Source: WHTK01 sp965197795 (GTDB lineage Bacteria > Chloroflexota > Dehalococcoidia > DSTF01 > WHTK01). From it: a DNA stretch of 64,000 nt. Shown in pieces: positions 10,001 to 19,900 of the stretch (positions within the stretch are counted from its first letter, which is position 1; each line of letters opens with the position of its first letter). Where the stretch lies: contig OZ240228.1 in assembly GCA_965197795.1 (NCBI GenBank), positions 620,001 to 684,000 of the forward strand. The letters run 5' to 3'. The translations under genes and the position numbers were made by a program. The notes beneath the pieces are model-generated. The model had not been told where the DNA came from and made no database searches. It saw nothing but the letters and a program-made list of their open reading frames with translations.

Positions 10001-10726
10001 GCGTCCCATCTGCCGCGTAGCCCAGGCGCGGGCATCGTCCTTGTTGAAGGACTTGACGACGGGATGGTCCTGGTTGTGGGCTAAAAGAGCATCAACTATG
10101 CGGTCGCGGACAGCAGCGTACTCCTGGTAGAACGTAGTGGTAACGCGCTCGACGCTGAACTGCTGCTGCCACACCCTGGACACGTCCAGGAGACTTGCGC
10201 CGGGTGAGATGCGCAGCCCACTCAAGAGGTCCCGGTGGAACCGGGTGGGGCTGTCGAGGTCTAGGTGAGCGCGGACGCTGGTAACAGCCCCATTGGATGA
10301 TCCGGTCTGAGTGCGGGGGAAGACGAGTTCCGCCTCGCGGCGCGGATCAGTTGAAGGAGGGACCAGCAGGGCCAAGGCCCGCCTGTCCGCCACGTGCTCC
10401 ACGAGAGCGCGAGTAATACGTCGACGGGAACGGTCCCGATCTGCCGACCGATAGCCCCAGTCGTCGAGGACCCCAACCCACAGACCAGCCTCTGCCGGGT
10501 CTGCCCTGCGGCTTCCGACCCGGTAGAGCTCGCGCACGCCGAATCCGCCATCGCCACGGCCCTGCAGGAACTGCTTGAGTCCCCCGGAGAGCGGGCCGGA
10601 CAGCCGGTCTTCCGGATTGGGAATCGGCTCGAACCCCAAGAACGCGGCCAAGCCCTCGGCGTGCCGGGGGTCGCCTCCGAAGTCAGCAAGTATAGACGCG
10701 ACGTTGCCGTCAGCAGCGAGAGTCAT
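7094..10726 (-). CDS. Eco57I-like N6-adenine DNA methyltransferase (restriction or DISARM/BREX-like)
   Basis: A 1,210-residue DNA methyltransferase. 'YYTPREIVHFMCREVL' introduces the methylase core; motif I is 'KVCDPAVGSGAFLLGA' near residue 460 and motif IV 'DVVLANPPYVRQERL' near 715. The C-terminal third resembles the target recognition domain of type IIG/PglX enzymes, with 'IKPWLRGRDIKRW' and 'YQWYEIQDSIAYYHEF'. It would methylate adenine in a defined site to mark self DNA. It overlaps the preceding gene remnant by four bases (ATGA), so it was translated as part of an operon with the PIN protein and helicase that follow. A fused nuclease was not recognised in the N-terminal 350 residues. 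Confidence 0.85.
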   Translation of the reverse strand: MTLAADGNVASILADFGGDPRHAEGLAAFLGFEPIPNPEDRLSGPLSGGLKQFLQGRGDGGFGVRELYRVGSRRADPAEAGLWVGVLDDWGYRSADRDRSRRRITRALVEHVADRRALALLVPPSTDPRREAELVFPRTQTGSSNGAVTSVRAHLDLDSPTRFHRDLLSGLRISPGASLLDVSRVWQQQFSVERVTTTFYQEYAAVRDRIVDALLAHNQDHPVVKSFNKDDARAWATRQMGRVLFLWFLQAKRWLGEPGGMGSVTYLLDLWDRRKDTQEGEFYRGILSPMFFDAMATGSSSRGEHPVLGFVPYLNGGLFRRSALEDRINDGGELSLPDEVFDPEDDNSLLGLLSRYRFTTRESTPDDQSVDPDPELLGRVFENLYQGDERHDTGTYYTPREIVHFMCREVLDGYLRGRTGVDQSTLDALRLEAVGSRDEYQALPDIPADALIDALETVKVCDPAVGSGAFLLGAIQEMVALRRGILFSQRTYVEPQEFYQTVSDWKRRIIENCLYGVDINPEAVEICRLRLWLSMVLDMDEPPAPNSDWALPNLDFQIVAGDSLVDRVAGVSFKESWPTPNGLQLGMELQSKLQWLENNIAQRRREFEGTHRNPKRLRELRDLIARDQREVVRLHLLDAHEKAEGDLEALNKNGQPTKSALRKANSLRERIRSLLENVESKDFALVQKPFLWPIAFPEVLREGDPNAGFDVVLANPPYVRQERLDAEDQRSYEEAFPEVYTGMADILVYFYARALQVLRPGGWMSFITSNKFMRAGYGAGTREHLPASLRIQRVIDFGDLPLFEANGKAIAAYPAVLVGSRSDDADKHALKVADLAGPIRKAISEDNLKVNTESVRGVLEDLDGLLAKAEISPFPQVLLKRDGWVLEDPALTRLFERLMNQGKPLGEFVHGRIYYGVKTGLNKAFVIDQDKRDELIEDDPRSAELIKPWLRGRDIKRWKADWAGRYVIFTRRGVDIDEYPAIKDHLSWWRSELAPKAAAGQSDPGRKPGDYQWYEIQDSIAYYHEFARPKIVFNHFINSASFAYDTSGAYHNNACSFAVPPGPSLAAIVNSSVGWWLLSHLCTPLQNGYMQVFVQFLEQLPVPSLPGEIDKRLAEYVETLATGVDAPDIEREIDTLVFEAYGLSPQERKLVLDWLGERREALGTEIPPDWRKINALQASAGAWKGNVDGEQLKRDIRASRDIRTRPVPRL

Positions 10727-11068
10727 GTCGCTGACTCCACGGCGTCTATGATCTTGACTGTTGGATGTTCAGTGTCAATTCCGAATCTCACAAGATCAAA
10801 CGGGTCGGGATAGACGATAGCCTTGTCGGGTTCCTTCGGAAACTTGACGGGGAGCCAGTGCTCCATTTCCCCGTTGTCCTCCCTCAACTGCGGCAAATTG
10901 CCAACACTCTCTTGGCTTCTGCCACCGCTCTGTCATAAGTGGAGTGCTCAGACTGGTAGTTTGGAGCGGTTACTCTCGTTACAGGACTAACCCGAACCTT
11001 AGGGTAGGGTTCTTGATTTTGTCCAGTTTGGCGACCATAAGCATACTGTACTGCGAACCTGGGAGGCG
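10723..11068 (-). pseudogene. C-terminal remnant of the first gene of the methylase operon, frameshifted
   Basis: On the minus strand from about 11068, one frame reads 'AYGRQTGQNQEPYPKVRVSP' and on to 'TYDRAVAEAKRVLA'; the next frame then continues smoothly with 'NLPQLREDNGEMEHWLPV' to a stop at 10723. Adding one A near 10898 would join them into one protein of at least 110 residues. The upstream end stops just short of the tRNA-Lys repeat at 11081, so the rest was probably removed by the recombination that made that junction. The remaining methylase start overlaps this stop. Family not recognised. Confidence 0.55.
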
Positions 11069-11080
11069 ACTGTTACGCAG

Positions 11081-11158
11081 GAGCTTCCATACTCTGATGT
11101 AGGGGGTTAGTGGTGGGCCCTCAGGGATTCGAACCCTGGACCGACGGATTAAAAGTCA
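11081..11158 (-). repeat. 3' half of tRNA-Lys(TTT) with downstream flank, possible att site
   Basis: Read on the minus strand, this is the anticodon loop (anticodon TTT), variable loop, T-arm with 'GGTTCGAATCC' and acceptor strand ending in CCA of a tRNA-Lys. The 5' half is absent. The same sequence plus about 27 bp past the CCA recurs at 53841-53916 in the same orientation. tRNA 3' halves are classic integrase targets, so this looks like an attachment-site copy rather than a working tRNA. Confidence 0.8.
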
Positions 11159-11331
11159 GTGGCTCCAGCCCCAAAACAGCAGGGAAAATGCAGGGAAAAC
11201 GCAGGAAAATGCAAAGAAACAGCAGATCTCAGGCCACTTTCCAGATACGAAGGAGACAATGGAGACACCTAAAGAGCTTGGAAAACGTAGGCCTCAGGCC
11301 AAAGGAGCACACATGTGCTAATATAGCTACC

Positions 11332-11379
11332 GTTCGGGCTCTGACGGCCACAATATGCGCGGGGGCCGTCAACCCGAAC
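11332..11379. other. Two-tier inverted repeat
   Basis: Outer arms GTTCGGG (11332) and CCCGAAC (11373) enclose inner arms ACGGCC (11344) and GGCCGT (11364). It lies about 30 nt past the stop of the small minus-strand gene at 11410 and could end its transcript, although no T-run follows. Confidence 0.5.
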
Positions 11380-11409
11380 GCCAGCCTCCTCCGGCACGAG
11401 ATCGATAGA

Positions 11410-11631
11410 TCAGCTCCGCCCGCCAGAGAGGTAGCGATGTACGTCATCGGTCGATGTGACGCCCAACTCCGTGCATCCGTCGAGTACCTCCCGGAGAGTC
11501 CTCTCACCCAGAGTCAGCGGCGCAAGGAGATCAAGGAGGGCTCGCACTTGCTTGCTGTCCAGCAGGGAGTTCACGAAGAGCTCTAACGTGTTGTCCGATC
11601 TGCCTGGGTCGGTCCGACCAGCCGGCGTCAC
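11410..11631 (-). CDS. Small hypothetical protein
   Basis: A 73-codon frame with a plausible soluble, helical composition from residue 14 on ('NTLELFVNSLLDSKQVRALL', 'LTLGERTLREVLDGCTELG'). No family is recognised. The size and isolated position next to a tRNA fragment would suit an antitoxin or cargo peptide, but nothing proves this. A hairpin lies just downstream. The antisense frame over the same bases has no protein-like features. Confidence 0.4.
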   Translation of the reverse strand: MTPAGRTDPGRSDNTLELFVNSLLDSKQVRALLDLLAPLTLGERTLREVLDGCTELGVTSTDDVHRYLSGGRS

Positions 11632-11656
11632 TCATGAGGCAGGGCGACGCGCGGCA

Positions 11657-11680
11657 GGTTCGAGTCCCGGTAAGTGGGCT
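11657..11680 (+). repeat. tRNA T-arm-like repeat, copy 1
   Basis: 'GGTTCGAGTCCCGG' followed by 'AAGTGGGC' recurs at 44003-44026. It looks like the T-arm and acceptor end of a tRNA whose 5' part is missing, again suggesting an insertion scar. Confidence 0.45.
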
Positions 11681-12350
11681 ATTGCAATGGGGAGCAGCCG
11701 CCCTTGTTGCACGCACGGACCTGGTAGTAGGAGCCAAATGAGAGGTTCAAGGAACGGCCCAGGTCTGTGTGCGAACTGATGGTCAACGGCGCACTCACCG
11801 TGGTCAGCCTATCCCCGGCCCTGTACACCTCGTAGTAGGTTGCACCCTCCACCGCGGTCCAGGTCACCTCATCAATGTCAGGGAAGACCGCAACCTTCTT
11901 CCTGACTACTTGAACGTCCTTGGGAGATGCGGGGATGCTGACATCGGCATCGGACTCGGTGATGCCCGCCACTGGTTCATCGTCGAACTTAGTGCATCCA
12001 AGGTGGTTGCACGCCCTCACCAAGTAGTAATAGACCCTATCCGGCTGCAGACCCTCGTCCACAAGGCCGAGAGCAGCTACCTCGGTGGCCACGACGGCAT
12101 AGTCGCCATCCTTGGAATCGCTGCGTTGCACGTCGTAGTAGGTCGTGTCGCTGATGGTGTTCCACACGACCACCAGAGAAGATTCGGTCCTGTAGACCAC
12201 GTACAGGTTGCGAGGGGGGAATGCGGGAGGCCTTTCCGGAGTAGCCTCTAGGGTGGGTAAGGGAGCAAGGGCAAGCTCGAGTGCCGGAGCAGGGACGGAA
12301 CATCCCCACGCGGCCGCCGATAGAGCAACGGCGACGCCAATCCAAGCCAT
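11679..12350 (-). CDS. Lipoprotein with fibronectin type III-like repeats
   Basis: The start at 12350 gives a short N-terminus, a hydrophobic stretch 'MAWIGVAVALSAAAWGC' and a lipobox-like Cys, so the protein is probably a lipid-anchored exported protein. Two FN3-like modules follow: 'PPRNLYVVYRTESSLVVVWN' with 'TYYDVQRS', and 'EVTWTAVEGATYYEVYRAGD', each ending in a 'YYLVRACNHLGC' or 'YYQVRACNKGGC' strand. FN3 modules typically mediate extracellular binding. It sits alone between a small gene and a scar. An alternative GTG start 21 nt upstream is possible. Confidence 0.7.
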   Translation of the reverse strand: MAWIGVAVALSAAAWGCSVPAPALELALAPLPTLEATPERPPAFPPRNLYVVYRTESSLVVVWNTISDTTYYDVQRSDSKDGDYAVVATEVAALGLVDEGLQPDRVYYYLVRACNHLGCTKFDDEPVAGITESDADVSIPASPKDVQVVRKKVAVFPDIDEVTWTAVEGATYYEVYRAGDRLTTVSAPLTISSHTDLGRSLNLSFGSYYQVRACNKGGCSPLQ

Positions 12351-12488
12351 CCTAACGCCGCTTCCTAGCACGTTGCTTGGTCTCTCCCATAATAATTCCT
12401 CGGCGCCTCGGATGGCGAGGCCCGGGCGACGTCGCCAATTCCCTGACAGGTCACGGGGCCTCCGGTGACACGGCCGCCGTGGCCTACT

Positions 12489-12906
12489 CTACGGGCTGGC
12501 CGGTTTGTTTGAGTCAATCTCTGAGCAACCCTCGCTATTGTAGGCGACGACGAAGTAGAAATTGTCATCGGGGTCAGGAGCGGCACGCATGTAGCTTGTG
12601 CCGGCGACGTCCGAGGTCCTCTCCGAAGAAACGGGCCGTCTGAGTCCTGATGGGGCCGTTGTCAGACAGCTCACGCAGCGTACGGTCCATCTCGAGGGCA
12701 GGGTTGAGTTGGAGTACTGCGTCGGGCCAGAGTTCCCCTTCGTCCAGCCGACTGCTCACGAAGCCGTCGATGCGGTCGTCTAGGACCCGTACGAAGCTAC
12801 CGACGTAGGCCCGGTATTCATGGGCCGCCGCCGCCTGCTCCGAGTCGTACCCGGGGCGCGTGGACTCCAATCCGTCCCAGTAGAAGCGGGCCCGGCTTCT
12901 AAGCAA
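12489..12906 (-). pseudogene. Composite scar: FN3 fragment joined to other gene pieces
   Basis: Three scraps lie head to tail on the minus strand. Near 12489-12590 is an FN3 end ('NFYFVVAYNSEGCSEID') like the neighbouring lipoprotein. Around 12610-12820 is a frame with 'VLQLNPALEMDRTLRELS', which recalls N-terminal parts of large DEAD/DEAH defence helicases, but only weakly. Around 12820-12850 'YDSEQAAAAHEYRAY' echoes the C-terminus of the recombinases. The join marks repeated recombination next to recombinase copy 2. No intact gene is claimed. Confidence 0.45.
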
Positions 12907-12970
12907 GCAAAGATCGACAGACGGCTCTATTATTTAAAGAAGGGTGAATACTCGGCAGATGAGATGTAGG
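12860..12970. repeat. Recombinase-associated repeat, copy A
   Basis: A stretch of about 110 bp ending 'GAATACTCGGCAGATGAGAT' lies between a recombinase tail remnant and the stop codon of recombinase copy 2. The same arrangement occurs at 35515-35623 and, more diverged, at 42084-42140. It is a candidate attachment or recombination site for this recombinase family. Confidence 0.6.
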
Positions 12971-12980
12971 TCTACCTCCC

Positions 12981-13877
12981 CTACAGCTGCATCGCCGGGC
13001 TGAAGGCAGCGTGCGCCTTTGCCGCCTGCTCTGAGTCGTAGGTAGCAGAGTAGCGACGGACCATCATCGGGCTCGAATGACCAAGCAAATACTGGACATC
13101 GAGCTCGCGGGCATTGACCCGGATCGCCCAGGTAGCAAACGTGTGACGGAAACGATGGGGGTTGACCTGGCTAACCCGAGCCCTCACGCCGTGACGGGTG
13201 AACATCACGTTCATGTGATGATTGCGAAGGGCTCGGCCGTCAAAGGTCTGGAAGAGCTGGCCTTCGCTCCAGCCCCGAAAGTCCTCCAGGTAGCTTCTAA
13301 GGGCTTCAAGCGCTACTTCGCTTATCGCCGTCCAGCGCTGCTTACGTCCCTTGCCTTGAAGAACGCGCACGCGGCCCTCCCCGAAGACGACATCGCAAAG
13401 CTCAATCGAGACGAGCTCGCTTGAACGCACGCCGGTATCTAGGAGGAAGAGGATCATCGCCCTCATGCGAGAGCCCACGTAGGTCTTGGGATTGCAGGCA
13501 GCTAGCAAGGTCGTTAGGTCGTCTTTTGCAAACGGCTGGACGACCTTCTGCTCACGCCTCACCATCGGCACCCGCATGAACGGGTTCTCCTCGACGTAGT
13601 CCATGCGCCGGCACCAGGAGAAGAACGCCTTGACCTCACGCTGTCTCCGGTGCTGGGTACCGGCGCTCACGCCGCGCTCCCGCACCCAGCCCCTGAAGAG
13701 GTAGACGTGGGCTGGCCCGAAGGCTGCCACATCCTCCGGCAGGCCAAGCTCGCGCCCAGCGCGCCGGAACTGGCGCAGCGTCTCTGCGTAGGACTGGACC
13801 GTGCGGTCCGTCTTGCCCTCTACTGTGCAGGCTGTGAGATACAGAGGGATGAGCTCCTCAAGTGCCGGCAAGTGCAA
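12981..13877 (-). CDS. Tyrosine recombinase, copy 2
   Basis: Second member of the recombinase family, with all catalytic residues present (Arg in 'DTGVRSSEL', Lys in 'GKGRKQR', 'HRFRHTFA', 'LLGHSS', Tyr in 'RRYSATYD'). It is almost identical to copy 1 beyond residue 90; the N-terminal domain differs ('MHLPALEELIPLYLTACTVE'), so the two have recombined or diverged there. GGAGG precedes a TTG start at 13877; a second TTG lies two codons in. The C-terminus ends in 'SPAMQL' as in copy 1. Recombinase-associated repeat A lies directly downstream. Confidence 0.92.
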   Translation of the reverse strand: MHLPALEELIPLYLTACTVEGKTDRTVQSYAETLRQFRRAGRELGLPEDVAAFGPAHVYLFRGWVRERGVSAGTQHRRQREVKAFFSWCRRMDYVEENPFMRVPMVRREQKVVQPFAKDDLTTLLAACNPKTYVGSRMRAMILFLLDTGVRSSELVSIELCDVVFGEGRVRVLQGKGRKQRWTAISEVALEALRSYLEDFRGWSEGQLFQTFDGRALRNHHMNVMFTRHGVRARVSQVNPHRFRHTFATWAIRVNARELDVQYLLGHSSPMMVRRYSATYDSEQAAKAHAAFSPAMQL

Positions 13878-13945
13878 CCTCCTTAAGTCCGTTGGTCACA
13901 CATCACATGTATGCGGCCTGTAATGCTGTCCGCAGCCCGCCGCTC

Positions 13946-16900
13946 CTAGCCCCCCGGCCCTGATACGGTGAAGCTCAGCGAGTTGGACAGCTTCCTGCCG
14001 TCCCCGGTGCAGATGGCCCCGTCGGCGTTGCAGTCCGTGGTTGCCGGGAGTTCGATGGTCACGTCCCCGTTGCCGTGCGGCTTTACCGTTATGCGCCAGG
14101 GAATGTTGCTGGGCTTGTCCGTTCTTTGCGCCTTCTCCACGGACCCGCCCGTTACAGTGAAGGCGTGGGACTTCAGGGTCCTGTAGCTGATTCCGATCTC
14201 CTCGCTGAACTCGATCTCGAAGGTCAACTCGGACGAGCCGTCGTGGGTCGCCGGGGCAGAAACCGTCACGCTGACGGTGAGGGGAACCGGCGCCGGCGCC
14301 ACTGCGGCAGTGGCAATGCTGGTCAGGGTCTCCTCGTTGTTCCGGTCGTCGGTGAAGGCCACCCGCACCTGGATGGTCTTGCCCTGCTCGCTGTCAATCA
14401 GGGTGTAGCTGGAGCCGGTGGCCCCGTCGATGTCCGACCCGCCGACGATCCACTGGTAGCCGTAGGACACGTTGTCCAGCCCGTCTTCGTCCGCGATGCC
14501 CGATGTGTCCGCCGTAAGGGTCTCTCCTACCTGGGGCGTACCGCTGGTGGTGGGCTGTCCTGTGGCCTGACGGTTGGCAGCTACAGCAACGGCCACAGTC
14601 GCCGCGCTGGTAAGGGTCTCGGCGTTGTCCCGGTCGTCGGTGAAGGTCACCCGCACCTTGATGGTCTTGCCCTGGTCGGGGAATACGAGCTTGTAGGTGG
14701 AGCTGGTCGCGTTCTGAATGTCCGCGCCGTCAGCCATCCACTGGTAGCTGTACGACACGTTGTCCAGTCCGTCCGCGTCCTCAACGCCAGACGTGTCCGC
14801 CGTCAGCGTCTCGTCCACCTGCGCCGTCCCGCTGATGGTGGGTGCGCCCAGAGCCGGGGTATTCTGATCGGACTGAACGAGGTTCACCGACACCTCGTCC
14901 CCATCCGACCAGCCCAATCCCGGGTCGTCCCACCGGAACCTGTAGGACGCACCGCCCTTATCCACCATGGCGTCCGCCGAGCCGAACTCTTCATCCCCCA
15001 CCGACAGCACGAAGCCGGTGGAGAGCATCTCTTCGTTCAGGCCGAGAAGGAACTTGCCATCCTGGAGAAAGATGTACCTGACGTGGTGGGTCTTGCCGTC
15101 CCATTCGACCTCGGTCACCGACAGGGACCCCAAGTGGGGATCGCCCCAGAACGAATACCCTGTGTATCCATCCCTTGCCCCCACGGTCATCGTGGCGGAC
15201 CAGGCGTTGCTACCCCGCTGCACCACCTCCGTTGTAGCGCTGGTCAGGGTCTCCTCGTTATCGGCGTCGTCGGTGAAGGTCGCCCGCACCTTGATGGTCT
15301 TGCCTTCGTCGGCGGAGACCAGAGTGTAGGTGGTGTCCGTTGCGTCCGGGATATCAGAGTCGCTGTTCCCGTCGTTCCGAATCCACTGGTAGCTGAAGGT
15401 GGCGTTGTCCAGCCCGTCGGCGTCGGCGATGTCCGATGTGTCCGCCGTCAGCGTCTCGCCAACCTGGGCCGTCCCGGCGATGGTGGGCGCTCCAGTCGCC
15501 GGGGCGTTCACACCGGGAGTTGCCGAATCCAATGCACTGTACGCCGCTTCACCTCCAGCTACCACCGCCACCACTTGGTAGGAGTATGTTTCACCGGAGG
15601 TCACATCGCCGTCAGTGTGGACGAGCCCTTCCAGGTCCCGCACGATGGCCTCGACGGTGTCCCCGTCGCCTCGATAGAGCGTATAGGTGACCGTGGGAAC
15701 TGGGCTCCAGTGGCTCGTGTTCACCGCGGTCCAACTCAGTTCCACGCTATCCTCGCCAGGCGTGACCGTCGTCGTCAGAACAGGACCGGCGCGGAGTTGG
15801 TGGCCGAACTCCTGCCATGTTGCCCGCCCCGCCCCATCCAGGTCCGCTGCCAGGGCGGGGTACTGGCTGGCCGCCCCCAGGTCCCAGAGCGAGTCGAGGA
15901 CGTCATCGGTGTCCATTTCCAGACCCGCCGCCAGGGCCAGGTGCTGGGTGGCAGACCCAAGATCCCAGGGAGAATCAGGGACATCGTCGCCGTTCAAGTT
16001 CCACGTCTCATAGATGCCGCTGTAGCCCGTGGGCGCCTGCAATTCGGCCGTGGTCTTGCCTACGCCATGACTCCCAGCCGGGTGCCCGGAGGTACGCGTG
16101 TCCCAGTAGCTGGCGGTGATGACGCCCCCGCTGGTTCCGGCCAGACCGCCAACATCTTCACTCCCCGATACCGGCCCGGCGGCGTAGCTGGCGGTGATGG
16201 CGCCGTCGTTGACCCCGACCAGGCCACCGATTTTTCTAGTACCGGACACGCGCCCCGTAGCGTAGCTGGCGGTGATGGCGGACGGGCTTTCCGCGACCGA
16301 TGCGCTTTGCCCGACGAGCCCACCGATCCAGCCTTCCCCTGACACATGGCCCGTGGCATAGCTGGCGGCAATGGCGCCGCGGTTGTCCCCAACCAGCCCA
16401 CCGATAATATTGGACTGCGGACCGGAGTCCGTACCCAACACACGGGCGGTGGAACGACTGGCGGTGATGGCGCCTTTGTGGCTTCCTACCAGGCCGCCAA
16501 TAACAACACCGTGTCCTGAAACCCGGCCAGCGGTGTGGCTGCCGGTAATGAGGCCGTAGTTGTTCCCCACCAGCCCACCGACGTAGGACAAGGCCGAAAC
16601 GCAGCCTGTGACGGAACTATTGGTGATGGCGCCGTAGCTTCTTCCGACCAAGCCGCCAACCATTGTACCTCCCGAGACGCAGCCGGCAACGTGGCTGCCC
16701 GCAATGACGCCGTAATTCTCTCCGACCAACCCGCCTATGATGTTGACTCCTGTGACGAGGCCGGTGACTTGACTGTTTGTGATAACTCCGAGGTTTACCG
16801 CAGCCAGTCCGCTACCATCGTGGCCCCCCGTGACGTTGACGTCGATCAGGTTGACGTTGCGGATAACGCCGATCGCGCCGCTGGCGGCATCGAAACCCAC

Positions 16901-19900
16901 GTAGCCGAAGAGTCCCAAGAAGCTTCCGCGTTTGTCGACAAACAGGTTGGAGATGGTGCGTCCATTGCCCTCGAAGATGGCAAGGAAGGGGTTATGCATT
17001 GTCCACCCTGTACTTGAGATTTGACTGGCGCCGCCGCCGATAGGTGTCCAGCCGGCTCCATCGTTCCAGTAGGTGTCGCCGGCGTCGTCGTCGCCGCTGC
17101 CGTTGGTGTCGAAATCCAGGTCCGCCATAATCTCGTACCCCGCGCATCCGTCGGCCCCGGAGCAGCCCATCCGTTCAACGGGACCCGGGAACGCAGCGGT
17201 ATATGCGGCAACACCGTCGTCCGTGGGTATTCCGTCGCCATCGAGGTCATGGCGAATGGCATCGAGTTGCTTTAGGGTCGTGACCTCGATTAGCCCATCA
17301 TTGTCGGCGTCGTAGTCGACCAGCACTTCCGTCGTCCCGCTGGTCAACGACTCCTCGTTACCCGCGTCATCTATGAAGGCCACACGCACCTTGACGTGCT
17401 TGCCTACGTCATCATCCGCCACCGTGTAGGTGGAGAACGTCTCTCCCGCGATTTCGGTGTCGGTGTCGCCGTCACTCCGAATCCACTGGTAGCCGTAGGA
17501 CACGTTGTCCAGCCCGTCTTCGTCCGCGATGCCCGATGTGTCCGCCGTAAGGGTCTCTCCTACCTGGGGCGTACCGCTGGTGGTGGGCTGTCCTGTGGCC
17601 TGACGGTTGGCAGCTACAGCAACGGCCACAGTCGCCGCGCTGGTAAGGGTCTCGGCGTTGTCCCGGTCGTCGGTGAAGGTCACCCGCACCTTGATGGTCT
17701 TGCCCTGGTCGGGGAATACGAGCTTGTAGGTGGAGCTGGTCGCGTTCTGAATGTCCGCGCCGTCAGCCATCCACTGGTAGCTGTACGACACGTTGTCCAG
17801 TCCGTCCGCGTCCTCAACGCCAGACGTGTCCGCCGTCAGCGTCTCGTCCACCTGCGCCGTCCCGCTGATGGTGGGTGCGCCCAGAGCCGGGGTATTCTGA
17901 TCGGACTGAACGAGGTTCACCGACACCTCGTCCCCATCCGACCAGCCCAATCCCGGGTCGTCCCACCGGAACCTGTAGGACGCACCGCCCTTATCCACCA
18001 TGGCGTCCGCCGAGCCGAACTCTTCATCCCCCACCGACAGCACGAAGCCGGTGGAGAGCATCTCTTCGTTCAGGCCGAGAAGGAACTTGCCATCCTGGAG
18101 AAAGATGTACCTGACGTGGTGGGTCTTGCCGTCCCATTCGACCTCGGTCACCGACAGGGACCCCAAGTGGGGATCGCCCCAGAACGAATACCCTGTGTAT
18201 CCATCCCTTGCCCCCACGGTCATCGTGGCGGACCAGGCGTTGCTACCCCGCTGCACCACCTCCGTTGTAGCGCTGGTCAGGGTCTCCTCGTTATCGGCGT
18301 CGTCGGTGAAGGTCGCCCGCACCTTGATGGTCTTGCCTTCGTCGGCGGAGACCAGAGTGTAGGTGGTGTCCGTTGCGTCCGGGATATCAGAGTCGCTGTT
18401 CCCGTCGTTCCGAATCCACTGGTAGCTGAAGGTGGCGTTGTCCAGCCCGTCGGCGTCGGCGATGTCCGATGTGTCCGCCGTCAGCGTCTCGCCAACCTGG
18501 GCCGTCCCGGCGATGGTGGGCAGGCCCGTGGCAGGAGTGTTGGGCCTAGCGGCCACCGCCGTCGTCGCCGCGCTGGTCAGCGTCTCCTCGTGGTCTGCGT
18601 TGTCGGTGAAGCTCACCCGCACCTTGATGGTCTTGCCAACATCATTGGCATCAAGCGTGTAGGTGGTGCCCGTTGCGTCCGGGATATCGGAGTCGTTGCT
18701 CTCGTCGTTCCGAATCCACTGGTAGCTGTAGGAGACGTTCTCCAACCCGTCCGCGTCGGCTATCCGCGAGGTGTCCACCGTTAGCGTTTCGTCTTCCTGC
18801 GCAGCCCCGCTGATGGTTGGTGCACCTGTGGCAGGACTGTTGGGTTGGGACACAGCTGTCGCCGACGTCGGGACGATGCGCAGCGGAATGATCTGACCGT
18901 CCTCCCAATCGACGTCGACGTCATCCCAGGTGAAGGCGGAATCTCCCGCCTGCAATGTCAGGACGACATCGCCGATCTCTAGCGTCAGTTCCTCCCCTCC
19001 AGGTACAACATCCGGAAATGCCAGGCGGATATAACGCCCCGGGGTGTAGTACCACAGCCACTTTGCCTGAAGACCCGCGCTGCCTCCCTGGTTCGAAAAG
19101 AGATTGGCGCTGACGGCGCCGATGGAACCGTTGCCAAGGTCCACCACCAACATGTCTGCCGACCACACCGCAGGATCCTCGTCCGATACCATATTATCGG
19201 GCTGCGGCGTAACCGCTGCCGTAGCCGCGCTGGTAAGCGTCTCCTCGTTATCGGCGTCGTCGGTGAAGCTGACCCGCACGTTGATGGTCTTGCCCTTGTC
19301 GGCTGAGGCCAGCGTGTAGGTCGAGCCTGTCTGACCGCTTATGTCGGTGTCGTTGTTCCCGTCGCTCCTAATCCACTGGTAGCTGAAGGTGGCGTTGTCC
19401 AGCCCGTCTTCGTCCGCGATGCCCGATGTGTCCGCCGTCAGCGTCTCGTCAACCTGGGCCGTCCCGTTGATGGTGGGCCCTCCCGTGGCCGGGCTGTTGG
19501 GACGAGGCTGCACAGCGGTCGTCGCCGCGCTGACCAAGTACTCTTCATGATCCCGGTCGTCGGTGAAGTCCACCCGCACCTTGATGGTCTTGCCCTTGTC
19601 GGCGGAGACCAGGGTGTAGGTCGAGCCTGTCTGGCCGCTTATGTCCGTGTCGGCGCTCGCGTCGTTTGCAATCCACTGGTAGCTGTAAGAAACGCTGGTC
19701 AGCCCGTCGGCATCTGCAATGCCTGAGATGGCCGCCGCCAGCGTCTCGCCCACCTGAGCCGTCCCACTGATAGTGGGCGCTCCGGTGGCCGGGTTGTTGG
19801 GACGAGGCTGCACAGCGGTCGTCGGCGCGCTGGTCAGCGCCTCCTCGTAGCCCCTGTCGTCGGTAAAGCTCACCCGCACCCTGATGGTCTTTCCCGCGTC

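Noticed and set aside
2790..11068. Complete DISARM or BREX system
   Set aside because: Only a methylase and a PLD/SNF2 helicase are recognisable; drmA, drmB, drmC, brxC, pglZ and brxL are absent.
11081..11158. Functional tRNA-Lys gene
   Set aside because: The D-arm, 5' acceptor strand and 5' anticodon strand are missing; the same holds for the copies at 53.8 and 62.7 kb.
12574..12906. An intact 110-residue gene
   Set aside because: It is a composite of recombinase tail, helicase-like and FN3 scraps; described as a scar instead.
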